NCBI GenBank assembly: GCA_944326475.1
Contig: CALVEC010000018.1
Coordinates: forward strand, 1-48,126
Direction of reading: 5' to 3'
DNA length: 48,126 nucleotides
Source: Candidatus Gastranaerophilales bacterium
GTDB lineage: Bacteria; Cyanobacteriota; Vampirovibrionia; Gastranaerophilales; Gastranaerophilaceae
In this document: one piece after another, positions 6,511-14,093 of the stretch
How the letters are laid out: each line of letters opens with the position of its first letter
Numbering within the stretch: the stretch's first letter is position 1
The notes under the pieces: model-generated
Databases searched by the model: none
Told to the model about the DNA's origin: nothing
The model's input: only the letters and a program-made list of their open reading frames with translations
Translations under genes and position numbers: made by a program

Positions 6511-7158
6511 ATGGATAATGTATTTGCAGAGGAAATAGGGAAAATAAGAAATTTTGTATTCCAGGATTTGAAAAATTCCGGAATGCTGAATAGCGTATAC
6601 GCCTACTGGATTGAACTTGAAAACAATCTATCCGGTGATTTGTACCATCCGGTGAATTTTATAAGAGACTATTTGACAATACAAAACGGCGGCATGATTT
6701 CATCTTTAGACAATCTTACAAAAGATTTCATTATCTTTTACGCAAAAATTACAAAATACCAGTCAAAAGACGTTATTATAAAAAATCTTTGCAGATATTC
6801 TTCATATTACAAAAAAATCACCTCCGGCAATATTGCAGACGAAGACATAAAAGAAAAAATTGATAAAATAAACGAATACGGTGCAAAAGACGCTTACCCG
6901 TTTTTGATGGAAGTTTTTGAGGACTATGACTACGCCCACATAAACAAACACATGCTCATGGAGATACTGAATACGGTCATAGGATTTATAGAAGAAAGAA
7001 ATTCTGCAAATCCGTCGAAAATGGCGTTATCGTTTGCCGGACTGAGCAATGAAATAAACAAAATGATGGTGCTCAAAGATTACATGCCGAAATTTGTTGC
7101 CCAAAATACAGATTCACCGGAATGTGCAACGATAAACTCACTTTCAAATGCCGGCTAA
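6511..7158 (+). CDS. DUF262-like helical-domain protein, possible remnant
   Basis: This 215-aa protein resembles the helical middle part of DUF262 (GmrSD-type, modified-DNA restriction) proteins: AYWIELENNL...HPVNFIRDYL (31-51), FIIFYAKITKYQSKDVIIKNLCRYSSYYKKI (about 73-104) and AYPFLMEVFEDYDYAHINKHMLMEILNTVIGFIEER (about 127-162), recalling the family's yPfll...eeileliesfl.RR block. The N-terminal DGQQR nuclease region and the C-terminal HNH (DUF1524) part are both absent, so it would not be a complete restriction enzyme. No Shine-Dalgarno sequence precedes the ATG; TAAAAT lies exactly 6 nt upstream, which would make the transcript leaderless. The family call is tentative. Confidence 0.5.
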   Translation: MDNVFAEEIGKIRNFVFQDLKNSGMLNSVYAYWIELENNLSGDLYHPVNFIRDYLTIQNGGMISSLDNLTKDFIIFYAKITKYQSKDVIIKNLCRYSSYYKKITSGNIADEDIKEKIDKINEYGAKDAYPFLMEVFEDYDYAHINKHMLMEILNTVIGFIEERNSANPSKMALSFAGLSNEINKMMVLKDYMPKFVAQNTDSPECATINSLSNAG

Positions 7159-7210
7159 ATCTTTTACAAAAATTCATACCCCAAAAATATGTTTGCGCTA
7201 AAATCATAGT

Positions 7211-8374
7211 ATGAATGAAAAAAATACTAAAAAGAAAATCAAAGTTGCATTTCCTCACATGGGAAATATCTATATTGTATGGGCATCAGCACTCAGAAGA
7301 ATGGGTGTAGAACCTTATATTCCGCCTTATACAAACAAAAGAACACTGTCTTTGGGCACAAAAAACAGCCCGGATTCTATATGTCTGCCGTATAAATTAA
7401 TCCTCGGCAATTTTATTGAGGCAATAGAAGGCGGCGCAGATTGCGTTGCAATGATTACCTCGCCCGGTATATGCAGATTGGGGGAATACGGTCCGAATAT
7501 AGAAAAGACGCTTGAAGAACTCGGCTATCACGCAAAATACATCGAGCTAAAACTTTACGACGGCATAAAAGGGATGTACAGATTTCTTGTGGAACTCACC
7601 GGAGAAAAGAATCCTGTCACTATCCTTAGAGCAATCATATTTGCGCTGAAAAAGGTTTTTGTTGTAGACAGGCTAGAGAATTTGCTTTCTTATTACAGAG
7701 CACGTGAAATCAAAGAGGGAAGCGCCGAAAGAGCTTATAACAAGGGCTTGAAATATATTCTTGATGCAAACCATTCACATGAACTTAAACAAGCTGAAAA
7801 GCGGGCAACGGCAGAAATGAAAAAGGTGGAAATTGACCCGAACAGAGATGTCGTTTATGTAGATATAACCGGGGAAATATATCTTGTACAGGATCCTTTT
7901 TCAAATCAGAATATAGAACGGGAACTGGGCAAGATGGGTGTTCAAACCAGACGAACTCTCACTGTTTCAAGCTTTTTAAAAGATGCAATCATTCCCAAAA
8001 TATTTAAAAAGGGAGAAACTCATCTTGAGCGAGCGTTCAGACTTGCAAAACCTTATCTTTCAAGGGATATAGGAGGCGACGCACTTGAGTGTATAAGCGA
8101 TGTTGCCTACGCAAACGAAAAGGGTAAAGACGGTATTATTCACATAAGCCCGTTTACTTGCATGCCTGAAATTATGTCCCAGAACATATTTCCGGCAATG
8201 AGAGAAAATTGCGATATTCCTATCCTTCCGCTTATTATGGATGAACAAACAGGTAAGGCGGGATATTTGACGAGGCTCGAGGCGTTTGTTGATTTGATGA
8301 GAAGAAGAAAACGCAAAAAAGAAAAAGAGCTTGCAAATGCTGATAATGAAAAAACAGCGACAGAAGTAAAATAA
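7211..8374 (+). CDS. 2-hydroxyacyl-CoA dehydratase/activase-type protein (DUF2229/HgdB-like)
   Basis: At 387 aa it matches the HGD-D/DUF2229 group of Fe-S proteins associated with the ATP-dependent activators of 2-hydroxyacyl-CoA dehydratases. Conserved-looking cysteines are in DSICLPYKLILGN (about residue 58), GADCVAMITSPGICRLGEYGP, and the C-terminal HISPFTCMPEIMSQNIFPAM, which is the family hallmark (substrate/cluster pocket). The N-terminus starts directly in VAFPHMGNIYIVWASALRRMGVEPYIPP. The C-terminal 25 residues are Lys/Glu-rich and probably disordered. No partner subunit lies nearby, so the substrate cannot be assigned. ATG with no Shine-Dalgarno; TAAAAT at 7199-7204, 6 nt upstream, as for the preceding gene. 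Closed by a strong hairpin. Confidence 0.75.
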   Translation: MNEKNTKKKIKVAFPHMGNIYIVWASALRRMGVEPYIPPYTNKRTLSLGTKNSPDSICLPYKLILGNFIEAIEGGADCVAMITSPGICRLGEYGPNIEKTLEELGYHAKYIELKLYDGIKGMYRFLVELTGEKNPVTILRAIIFALKKVFVVDRLENLLSYYRAREIKEGSAERAYNKGLKYILDANHSHELKQAEKRATAEMKKVEIDPNRDVVYVDITGEIYLVQDPFSNQNIERELGKMGVQTRRTLTVSSFLKDAIIPKIFKKGETHLERAFRLAKPYLSRDIGGDALECISDVAYANEKGKDGIIHISPFTCMPEIMSQNIFPAMRENCDIPILPLIMDEQTGKAGYLTRLEAFVDLMRRRKRKKEKELANADNEKTATEVK

Positions 8375-8380
8375 AAAACA

Positions 8381-8414
8381 AAAAGCCCCTTTTTATGATT
8401 AAAAAGGGGCTTTT
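8381..8414. terminator. Bidirectional terminator
   Basis: AAAAGCCCCTTTTT and AAAAAGGGGCTTTT form a perfect 14-bp stem around a 6-nt loop. It lies between convergent genes and can serve the HgdB-like gene on plus and the 58-aa gene on minus. Confidence 0.85.
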
Positions 8415-8416
8415 GA

Positions 8417-8593
8417 TTAATACATTTCCAGTCCGGAGTAGTTTGTTCTTGCCTGATTGGCTGTACACTCAAAGAAAGATGTGAGCATTTTTTCAACTAC
8501 GTTTCTGACCTTTTTAATGTCGCTTTGAAGCTCCGAGAATTTTGCTTCCTCATTTTTTTTCAAAGCCGCATTGAATTTTTCAAAATCTGACAT
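8417..8593 (-). CDS. Small hypothetical protein, 58 aa
   Basis: ATG at 8593 with GGGAG 7 nt upstream, ending at a TAA just before the shared terminator. The protein begins MSDFEKFNAALKKNEE and ends TNYSGLEMY. Residues 3-36 look like an amphipathic, charged helix (KKNEEAKFSELQSDIKKVRNVVEKM), possibly a short coiled coil, with a single Cys at 43. There is no signal peptide or membrane segment. Its good start site and dedicated terminator make it more convincing than most short frames here. I do not recognise a family. Confidence 0.6.
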   Translation of the reverse strand: MSDFEKFNAALKKNEEAKFSELQSDIKKVRNVVEKMLTSFFECTANQARTNYSGLEMY

Positions 8594-8717
8594 TTTGATA
8601 CTCCCTATTTATTTCACTGACACTTTATATGTCGGCAAAAACTCAGCGATTCTTTAGAAAAAACGGTTAAATCTTTACATTTAGTAACAATACCTGCTTG
8701 CGGTGCCCAAAAACTCA

Positions 8718-8746
8718 TTGTCATAAAAAAATGTTCATGATATAAA
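8718..8746 (+). promoter_or_regulatory. Promoter for ispH-rpsA
   Basis: TTGTCA (8718-8723), a 17-bp spacer and TATAAA (8741-8746). The predicted start falls at about 8753, immediately before the inverted repeat at 8755-8774. Confidence 0.65.
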
Positions 8747-8754
8747 AAAATTAC

Positions 8755-8774
8755 CATACAATTCACATTGTATG
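8755..8774. promoter_or_regulatory. 8-bp inverted repeat at the ispH transcription start
   Basis: CATACAAT-TCAC-ATTGTATG sits at the predicted start site, so it is either an operator or a hairpin at the extreme 5' end of the mRNA. No binding protein can be named. Confidence 0.4.
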
Positions 8775-8800
8775 AGGCTAAAGACAGGACGTAACTCCAT

Positions 8801-9670
8801 TTGAAAAAAAATATAAAACTAGCTAAACATGCCGGTTTTTGCTACGGTGTCAAAAGAGCCGTAGAAACCACAAAAAAATTAAAAACCGAAAACAAAGATA
8901 CGGAAATATGGGTTCTTGGCGAACTTATCCACAATTCCCAGGTTATACATTCACTTTCGGAACTCGGGATTAATACAGTGGATGAACTGCCGGAGAACGG
9001 AAGCGGTATATGTGTAATAAGAAGTCACGGCGCTTCTCCCGGGATTTTTAAAGACATAAAAAGCAAGGGATATGAAGTTGTTGACCTGACTTGTCCTGAC
9101 GTAAAAAAAGTCCAGCAGAAAGCAATCCAGCTTGTGCAGGAAGGATTTTTGCTTGTGATAGTAGGAAAACCCGAACATCCGGAAGTCTCCGCAATAAAGG
9201 CAAACGCCCAGATTTACGGAGATGATATTGTTGTGACGCCTGATGTAGAGAGCCTCAAGGCATATGAAACAAAGCTTAAAGAGCACAAAAAAATAGGCGT
9301 TGTAGTCCAAACCACCCAGCGTATTGAAGTTTTGAAAAATGTGATAAACTACCTCACTGGTATTGCAAAAGAACTGAGGATTTTTAATACAATCTGCGCA
9401 TCAACTTCCCTCAGACAAAATGAAGCACGACAGCTTGCCGAAGAATCAGATCTGATGGTTGTTGTTGGAAGCAAGAAAAGTGCAAACACAACCCATCTAG
9501 CAGAAATCTTAACGGATATAACAAAAACCATTCATATTGAAACAGACGCAGAATTGGATAAATACAGCGCCATTATAGAAAAATCGGTAAATATCGGCGT
9601 CACGGCAGGTGCCTCCACGCCTGAGGATATTATTGAAAAAGTACTAAAAAAATTGAACGAATATAAATAA
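8801..9670 (+). CDS. ispH: 4-hydroxy-3-methylbut-2-enyl diphosphate reductase IspH
   Basis: Last step of the MEP isoprenoid pathway: reductive conversion of HMBPP to IPP and DMAPP by an oxygen-sensitive Fe-S enzyme. The three cluster cysteines are C14 (AGFCYGVKRAV), C98 (DLTCPDVKK) and C199 (NTICAST). Substrate residues H44 (GELIHN), H76 (RSHGAS) and HPEV (H126, E128) are in place. At 289 aa it is normal length. The start is TTG at 8801, placing the family N-terminus MKKNIKLAKHAGFC correctly; there is no clear Shine-Dalgarno. The 15-bp gap to the S1-domain gene mirrors bacteria where ispH and S1 are fused. Confidence 0.96.
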   Translation: MKKNIKLAKHAGFCYGVKRAVETTKKLKTENKDTEIWVLGELIHNSQVIHSLSELGINTVDELPENGSGICVIRSHGASPGIFKDIKSKGYEVVDLTCPDVKKVQQKAIQLVQEGFLLVIVGKPEHPEVSAIKANAQIYGDDIVVTPDVESLKAYETKLKEHKKIGVVVQTTQRIEVLKNVINYLTGIAKELRIFNTICASTSLRQNEARQLAEESDLMVVVGSKKSANTTHLAEILTDITKTIHIETDAELDKYSAIIEKSVNIGVTAGASTPEDIIEKVLKKLNEYK

Positions 9671-9685
9671 CAGAAAGGTAAAAAA

Positions 9686-10750
9686 ATGACACAAACTAAA
9701 ACTGATTTAGATGAATTTGAAAGATTGTTAGACGAATCTTTCGCAACAAAATTAAACGTGGCAGACGTTGTAAAAGGCGTTATTGTAAAAAAAGAAAATG
9801 ACGGATATCTCGTAGATGTAGGCGCAAAATCAGAAGGTTTTCTTCCTAACAGAGAAATTCCATCTTCCCAAAACGCTGAAAACCCGCTTTCAATAGGCGA
9901 CCAGAAAGAATTTTACGTATTAAGAGAAGACGAAAATGACGAATCCGGCGTTCTTCTTTCATTGAAAAAAGTTGCTTGCGCGCAAGCATGGCAGTCCTTG
10001 CAAAACGCAAAAATTTCCGGCGAAACAGTTGTTGCAAAAGTTGTATCGCTTGTTAAAGGCGGTGTAATTGTTGAAGTTCAAGACTTACGCGGTTTTATCC
10101 CCGCATCTCAATTGAGAACAGGCATGCCGTTTGACGGTCTTATTAATCAGGAAATTGAAGTTAAAGTTCTTGAAGCTGACGCAAAAAGAAACAAACTCAT
10201 CCTTTCACAAAGACAGGCTCTCGCAGAACAGAGAGAACAGCTCGTTGATGATGTAATCTCTAACCTTGAAATCGACCAGATAGTAGAAGGTGAAGTAGTA
10301 AGAATCGCCGACTTTGGCGCATTCATTGATATCAACGGCGTTGACGGACTTTTGCCGATTTCTGAAATTTCATGGCAGAGAATCAAACATCCGTCTGACG
10401 TACTCACACTCGGACAGAAAATTGAAGTCAAAATTCTCAAAATTGACGAACAACTTAAAAGAATCAGCCTGAGCTTAAAGAGAATCGGTGACAATCCGTG
10501 GGAAGAAATTGAAGACAAATTCAAAGAAGGCGAAGTTATCACAGGTACAGTTAATAAAGTAACCTCCTTCGGTGCTTTCATCAACATTTTCCCCGGCGTT
10601 GAAGCATTACTTCCGGTTGCAGAAATGGAAGACGCAAATGCAAATCCTTTTGATATTTACAAAGCCGGTGATGAAATTAAAGTTCTTATCAAAAAATTCA
10701 CTCCGCAAGAACACAGAATTGCATTGAGCGTTAGAGATATTAACGAATAA
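9686..10750 (+). CDS. rpsA: Ribosomal protein S1 homologue with four S1 domains
   Basis: Binds mRNA and helps load it on the 30S subunit. Four S1/OB-fold repeats are visible, beginning near residues 27 (VVKGVIVKKENDGYLVDVGAKSEGFLP), 111 (VVAKVVSLVKGGVIVEV), 197 (VEGEVVRIADFGAFIDI) and 282 (ITGTVNKVTSFGAFINI). The last two are the canonical RNA-binding GEV...FGAF type; the first two are more divergent. At 354 aa it is shorter than the six-domain E. coli protein, as in many Gram-positives and Cyanobacteria. ATG with AAAGG upstream, co-transcribed with ispH and followed by a terminator. Confidence 0.92.
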   Translation: MTQTKTDLDEFERLLDESFATKLNVADVVKGVIVKKENDGYLVDVGAKSEGFLPNREIPSSQNAENPLSIGDQKEFYVLREDENDESGVLLSLKKVACAQAWQSLQNAKISGETVVAKVVSLVKGGVIVEVQDLRGFIPASQLRTGMPFDGLINQEIEVKVLEADAKRNKLILSQRQALAEQREQLVDDVISNLEIDQIVEGEVVRIADFGAFIDINGVDGLLPISEISWQRIKHPSDVLTLGQKIEVKILKIDEQLKRISLSLKRIGDNPWEEIEDKFKEGEVITGTVNKVTSFGAFINIFPGVEALLPVAEMEDANANPFDIYKAGDEIKVLIKKFTPQEHRIALSVRDINE

Positions 10751-10767
10751 TATTTTTCAAAAAAAAT

Positions 10768-10798
10768 AAAAAGCGGTCCTTAATAAGACCGCTTTTTT
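10768..10798 (+). terminator. Intrinsic terminator of ispH-rpsA
   Basis: AAAAAGCGGTC (10768-10778) pairs with GACCGCTTTTT (from 10787), ending in a six-residue T-run. Confidence 0.88.
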
Positions 10799-10831
10799 GA
10801 TTTTCATATATAAAATTTTTTTAGCTATATA

Positions 10832-10860
10832 TTGAAGTACTGCTAGTTTTGTAGTATAAT
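10832..10860 (+). promoter_or_regulatory. Promoter for the SprA-type gene
   Basis: TTGAAG (10832-10837), a 17-bp spacer and consensus TATAAT (10855-10860), leaving a leader of about 20 nt with a GGGGG Shine-Dalgarno. Confidence 0.65.
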
Positions 10861-10887
10861 GCGGTATGTAAAAGGGGGTTGGAAATC

Positions 10888-11274
10888 GTGATTAATTCCT
10901 TTGGCTCATTGAATAATTTATACGCTCAACAAAAGCAAAATTTTATCAAACAGCGTTATGATGAAATTTATGCGCACGAACTTGCTCACAAAAGAGCAGC
11001 AGGCTCTCTCGGCGGTTCTATAGTTATAGAAAAAGACGGGAACGGTATTCCCGTAGGCGGGCATGTTTCAATACAAATGCCGAAACTCGACCCGACAAAC
11101 CCCGAAAAAACCATTCAGCACGCAGATACGGTAATTCGCGCTGCAATGGCGCCGTCTGACCCGTCCTCTCAGGATTACAAAGTTGCGTCTGAGGCAAGAA
11201 GCATAAAATCAAAAGCTCAAAGTTTGAAATCAGACAACCCGAAAATCGGCAGCAAGCTTAATTATATTGCATAA
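10888..11274 (+). CDS. SprA-family putative metalloprotease-like protein
   Basis: Residues about 25-115 match the SprA-related family: an AHELAHKRAAGS helix containing HEXXH (H30, E31, H34), then the GxxxG/VGGHVSI strand and the DPTNPEKTIQHADTVIRAAMAPSDPSSQDYKVASEA block, equivalent to the family's GDPEATI...RAALAPAEPS.QD..VA. The zinc motif suggests peptidase activity, but activity for this family is not established to my knowledge. I take GTG at 10888 as the start because GGGGG lies 9 nt upstream; the alternative TTG at 10879 abuts that sequence. No signal peptide. The 128-aa protein is essentially the minimal domain. Confidence 0.75.
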   Translation: MINSFGSLNNLYAQQKQNFIKQRYDEIYAHELAHKRAAGSLGGSIVIEKDGNGIPVGGHVSIQMPKLDPTNPEKTIQHADTVIRAAMAPSDPSSQDYKVASEARSIKSKAQSLKSDNPKIGSKLNYIA

Positions 11275-11286
11275 ATGCGTTTTAAT

Positions 11287-12219
11287 TTAAAACCAGTTCT
11301 TCTTTTTCCATTCAGTAAGGCAGTCCAGCAGCGCAAAATTCATAAGTTTTGTGGTGAAGTTCCATTCAAAATCTTTGCTGATATTTGAGGCGTTTTTAAA
11401 ATGAGAAACTTTGCTCATTTCAGGACATGGAGCATATGATTTTATTTGAAAGCAGTTTAAAAACCAGTCGTCCAAAAGCTCTTTTTCTTCGTAAGATATG
11501 GCAGACCCGAACAAATCCGTAAAGTTAACAAAAAGGTCATGCTCATTTTTTCGTCCGGTCTTTTCTAAAGTATCTTCAAAAAAATCCATCGTTTTTCCAC
11601 TGCTTACATAATCCGCATAGAAAATCTGTTTTTTACTGTTCAGCATTTGTTTTGTGAAGCCTATGTCATTAAAGTATTTGTCAAAATCTATACTCTGATA
11701 ATTCTTTTCTGCTTTTATCCGCTTTGAAAAAGGCACTATCATTGTATCAGCCCCCATATATTCAAGAATTTTTGCAAAAAGTGCGCAAGAGCCGCCGATT
11801 GTAACAAAAGTCCAGCCCTGCGGATATTTTTCATCAAGAATATTTTTTAGAATGTATGAAGTTTTGACAAAAAACTGCATATCATCTTCGACAGTTCTGT
11901 TAGTATCTTTTCTGCCGTCGTATTTCATGTAATTAATAATTAACAAACTTCTTAAATACTCTTTTTCATCTTCTGTCAGCCGTTTGTATTCATTTATTCC
12001 GAAAGTTTTGTTTTTCATTAAAGGTATTTGACGGAGTGTTTTTTCGGCAATACCTTGGCGTTCAAAGAAAAATTCACACCAACCGCCGTGGCGTTCGTAT
12101 TTAGCTGCAGCAGGTTTTCCGGAAAAAGAAACAGTATCGCATACAGGCTGTGCTAAAAGTTTTTTGGGGTTGTTTTGGGGTTGATATAAAACAGGGCAGT
12201 TAAAAAAATTTATCTTCAT
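11287..12219 (-). CDS. Hypothetical protein with PQ/SFxG leader, partner of the AAA+ ATPase
   Basis: The function is not recognised. The N-terminal 35 residues form a Pro/Asn-rich leader (MKINFFNCPVLYQPQNNPKK...TVSFSGKP) that parallels the leader of the adjacent AAA+ protein. The body (about 45-310) is mixed alpha/beta. The stretch KQIFYADYVSSGKTMDFFEDTLE (about 195-217) weakly recalls a phosphoribosyltransferase PRPP loop, and VTIGGSCALFAKILEYMGAD could be a nucleotide-fold strand-turn-helix; neither is sufficient for a call. I chose the ATG at 12219, giving a leader like that of its neighbour; an in-frame ATG at 12234 also exists. Neither has a good Shine-Dalgarno, so it may depend on coupling to the upstream gene. 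Confidence 0.6.
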   Translation of the reverse strand: MKINFFNCPVLYQPQNNPKKLLAQPVCDTVSFSGKPAAAKYERHGGWCEFFFERQGIAEKTLRQIPLMKNKTFGINEYKRLTEDEKEYLRSLLIINYMKYDGRKDTNRTVEDDMQFFVKTSYILKNILDEKYPQGWTFVTIGGSCALFAKILEYMGADTMIVPFSKRIKAEKNYQSIDFDKYFNDIGFTKQMLNSKKQIFYADYVSSGKTMDFFEDTLEKTGRKNEHDLFVNFTDLFGSAISYEEKELLDDWFLNCFQIKSYAPCPEMSKVSHFKNASNISKDFEWNFTTKLMNFALLDCLTEWKKKNWF

Positions 12220-12259
12220 ACTTAAGCAAAACATGAAAAAAATAAAAATTGCGAAAGCT

Positions 12260-13765
12260 TTATTTTTTTTGGTCGGAAATACGTTTTATTGCATTGCAGA
12301 AATCATCCTGCACAAGTTTAAAGTTAACAAAATCCTCATTTTTCACAGAATTATTTCTCATTTTTTCATATATACCAGTTCTCTCAAGCGCAAACGAATG
12401 GGCTGCGGAAAAAACTTCCGCAATATCAGAACCTGTAAATTCGTTTTCAAACATCATATTACAAATTCTGTCAATATTAATACTTTCATCTACCGGTTTG
12501 TTTTTTGCATGGATTTGAAAAATCTGTTTTGTTCCATTAAAATCAGGCGGCTGAACATTTAGCACCAAACCGAACCGCCCGGGCTGCAAAAGAGCGGAAT
12601 CTATTAAATCTTTCCGGTTCGTTGCAGCAATAACAAAAACCATATCATCACTTTTTTCTAAATCACTCATAAGTGAAAGAAGCTGATTGACCACATTATC
12701 CTGATATCTGGCCATATCACCGCCCGAACGCTGTTTTGCAATTGCGTCAAATTCATCTATAAAAATTATTGAAGGCTGATTTTTTCGGGCAGAGTCAAAT
12801 ACTTTACGCCAATTTTCTTCTGTTTTGCCGACATTTGCATGAGTCAGGTCATCCGCAGAAAGTTTTATAAAATTTATACCAAGCTCATTTGCAAGCGCAA
12901 GGGCAAGCAATGTTTTTCCACATCTTGGCGGTCCGGAAAGCATAATACCTTTATTGAGCCTGAAATCCTTATAAAACGCGGGATATTTCAGAGGAAACAT
13001 GACCTTTTGTTCAAGAATTTTTATGTTTTCATCTTGCCCGCCCACATCTTTGAAGGTTATTTTTCTTTCCGTTGGCGTCGTTTCGCGGGGTTTGGTAAGA
13101 TTCAGAAGAATAGAAGCGTTGTATTTTTTTATGTTATCTTTGTTTTCAAAGTATGATATTTTTTCTACTTCCTTTGCAAAAATTTTTTCGGAATCTCTCG
13201 GGAAAATATTTGTCTTTATAAAATTTTCCTGCCTAATAAACCCAAACCTTATATAATCATTATTTTTTAATTCAACAGGCTCATCCGCAGTATTGATATA
13301 TGTTTTTTTTACATTTACACCGTATTCTTCCTTGCCGCCCTCAAGCAGCATTGCGTTATCCAGCATGTGCAGTTTAAAAATTTTATATTTTCCGTCTTTT
13401 GCCCTAAAAACCGCAAGCGATGCCGTATTCAGATTATTTTTTACAAAATATATATTACTAAGCGGAAAATCAAGAACAGCATTGTATTGAATCAACAGAT
13501 TCGCCGCATTATCCAAGTCATTTACAAAAAGCAGCAGGCTGTTTTGGTCAAGATGCGATAGTACTGAATTGAATCGCGCCTCAACCTTTTGCTCCTCATT
13601 AGGTGATTTATTAAACAATCCGTGAAAAGAAATATTGTTCTGCGCTGTTATTTGTTCGTGTGGCAAAAGAACCTGTTCCTGAGTTTGAGCGGGAATATTT
13701 TGTCCTGAATTTACGGTCTTTTTTGTATACTGCGGTAAAAAATATGTTATACTGCTTACTTTCAT
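12260..13765 (-). CDS. AAA+ ATPase (Cdc48/FtsH-like module) with PQ/SFxG leader
   Basis: The C-terminal half is a classical AAA module: Walker A GPPRCGKT near residues 274-281, Walker B IIFIDEFD near 332-339, the second region of homology AATNRKDLIDSALLQPGRFG with arginine finger, and a C-terminal lid with sensor-2-like EFTGSDIAEVFSAA. Residues 1-50 are a Pro/Gln-rich leader (Y-F-L-P-Q...KK...NNISFHG); residues 55-230 are an unrecognised substrate or adaptor domain. No zinc-protease domain or membrane helix is present, so it is not FtsH. The start is ATG at 13765 with a weak AGAGAG upstream. It forms a two-gene operon with the 311-aa protein. Confidence 0.82.
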   Translation of the reverse strand: MKVSSITYFLPQYTKKTVNSGQNIPAQTQEQVLLPHEQITAQNNISFHGLFNKSPNEEQKVEARFNSVLSHLDQNSLLLFVNDLDNAANLLIQYNAVLDFPLSNIYFVKNNLNTASLAVFRAKDGKYKIFKLHMLDNAMLLEGGKEEYGVNVKKTYINTADEPVELKNNDYIRFGFIRQENFIKTNIFPRDSEKIFAKEVEKISYFENKDNIKKYNASILLNLTKPRETTPTERKITFKDVGGQDENIKILEQKVMFPLKYPAFYKDFRLNKGIMLSGPPRCGKTLLALALANELGINFIKLSADDLTHANVGKTEENWRKVFDSARKNQPSIIFIDEFDAIAKQRSGGDMARYQDNVVNQLLSLMSDLEKSDDMVFVIAATNRKDLIDSALLQPGRFGLVLNVQPPDFNGTKQIFQIHAKNKPVDESINIDRICNMMFENEFTGSDIAEVFSAAHSFALERTGIYEKMRNNSVKNEDFVNFKLVQDDFCNAIKRISDQKK

Positions 13766-13837
13766 AACTTTTTCTCTCTAACTAATTATACAAAAAACCA
13801 AAAAAATTTTTTTTTTGCAGATTATGTCGGAGTTAAC

Positions 13838-14034
13838 CTCGCTTGCAGAAGTGGTACACTGAGTGCGAGCGGCACCGGGTTCGGCATTTTGCACTCCGTC
13901 GAAGACACAATTAAGTATTGTTTCTGAGAGGGTGACCCCATGTACTTGTTGCTTGTGCCAGTATTATAAAAACAAAGGTTGAACCTGTTTTTTGCACAAG
14001 TTCAATAAGTTATCGGGGTCAGTTGACTATATAA
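13838..14034 (+). repeat. About 200-bp intergenic repeat, copy X
   Basis: It shares with 40223-40425 a 5' block (CCTCGCTTGCAGAA...GGTACACTGAGTG), a central TGACCCCATGTACT and a 3' block (TTGAAC.TGTTTT.TGCACA...TCAGTTGACTATAT), with divergent sequence between. TGACCCC can pair with GGGGTCA at the 3' end, and TTGAAC with GTTCAA. Both copies lie in divergent intergenic regions just upstream of a plus-strand gene. Nothing else is visible in the 13766-14093 gap. Confidence 0.7.
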
Positions 14035-14093
14035 AAAATTTCATACTTCTTAATAAATTGTCAATTTTTTACTATCATCTGCTTTGTTACTTT

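Noticed and set aside
12260-13765. FtsH annotation for the AAA+ protein
   Set aside because: There is no N-terminal membrane helix and no HEXXH protease domain after the AAA module.
13992-14093. Longer N-terminus for the CheR-like protein starting at a TTG
   Set aside because: The extension is encoded by the intergenic repeat and adds a sequence unlike the family; the ATG at 14094 is preferred.
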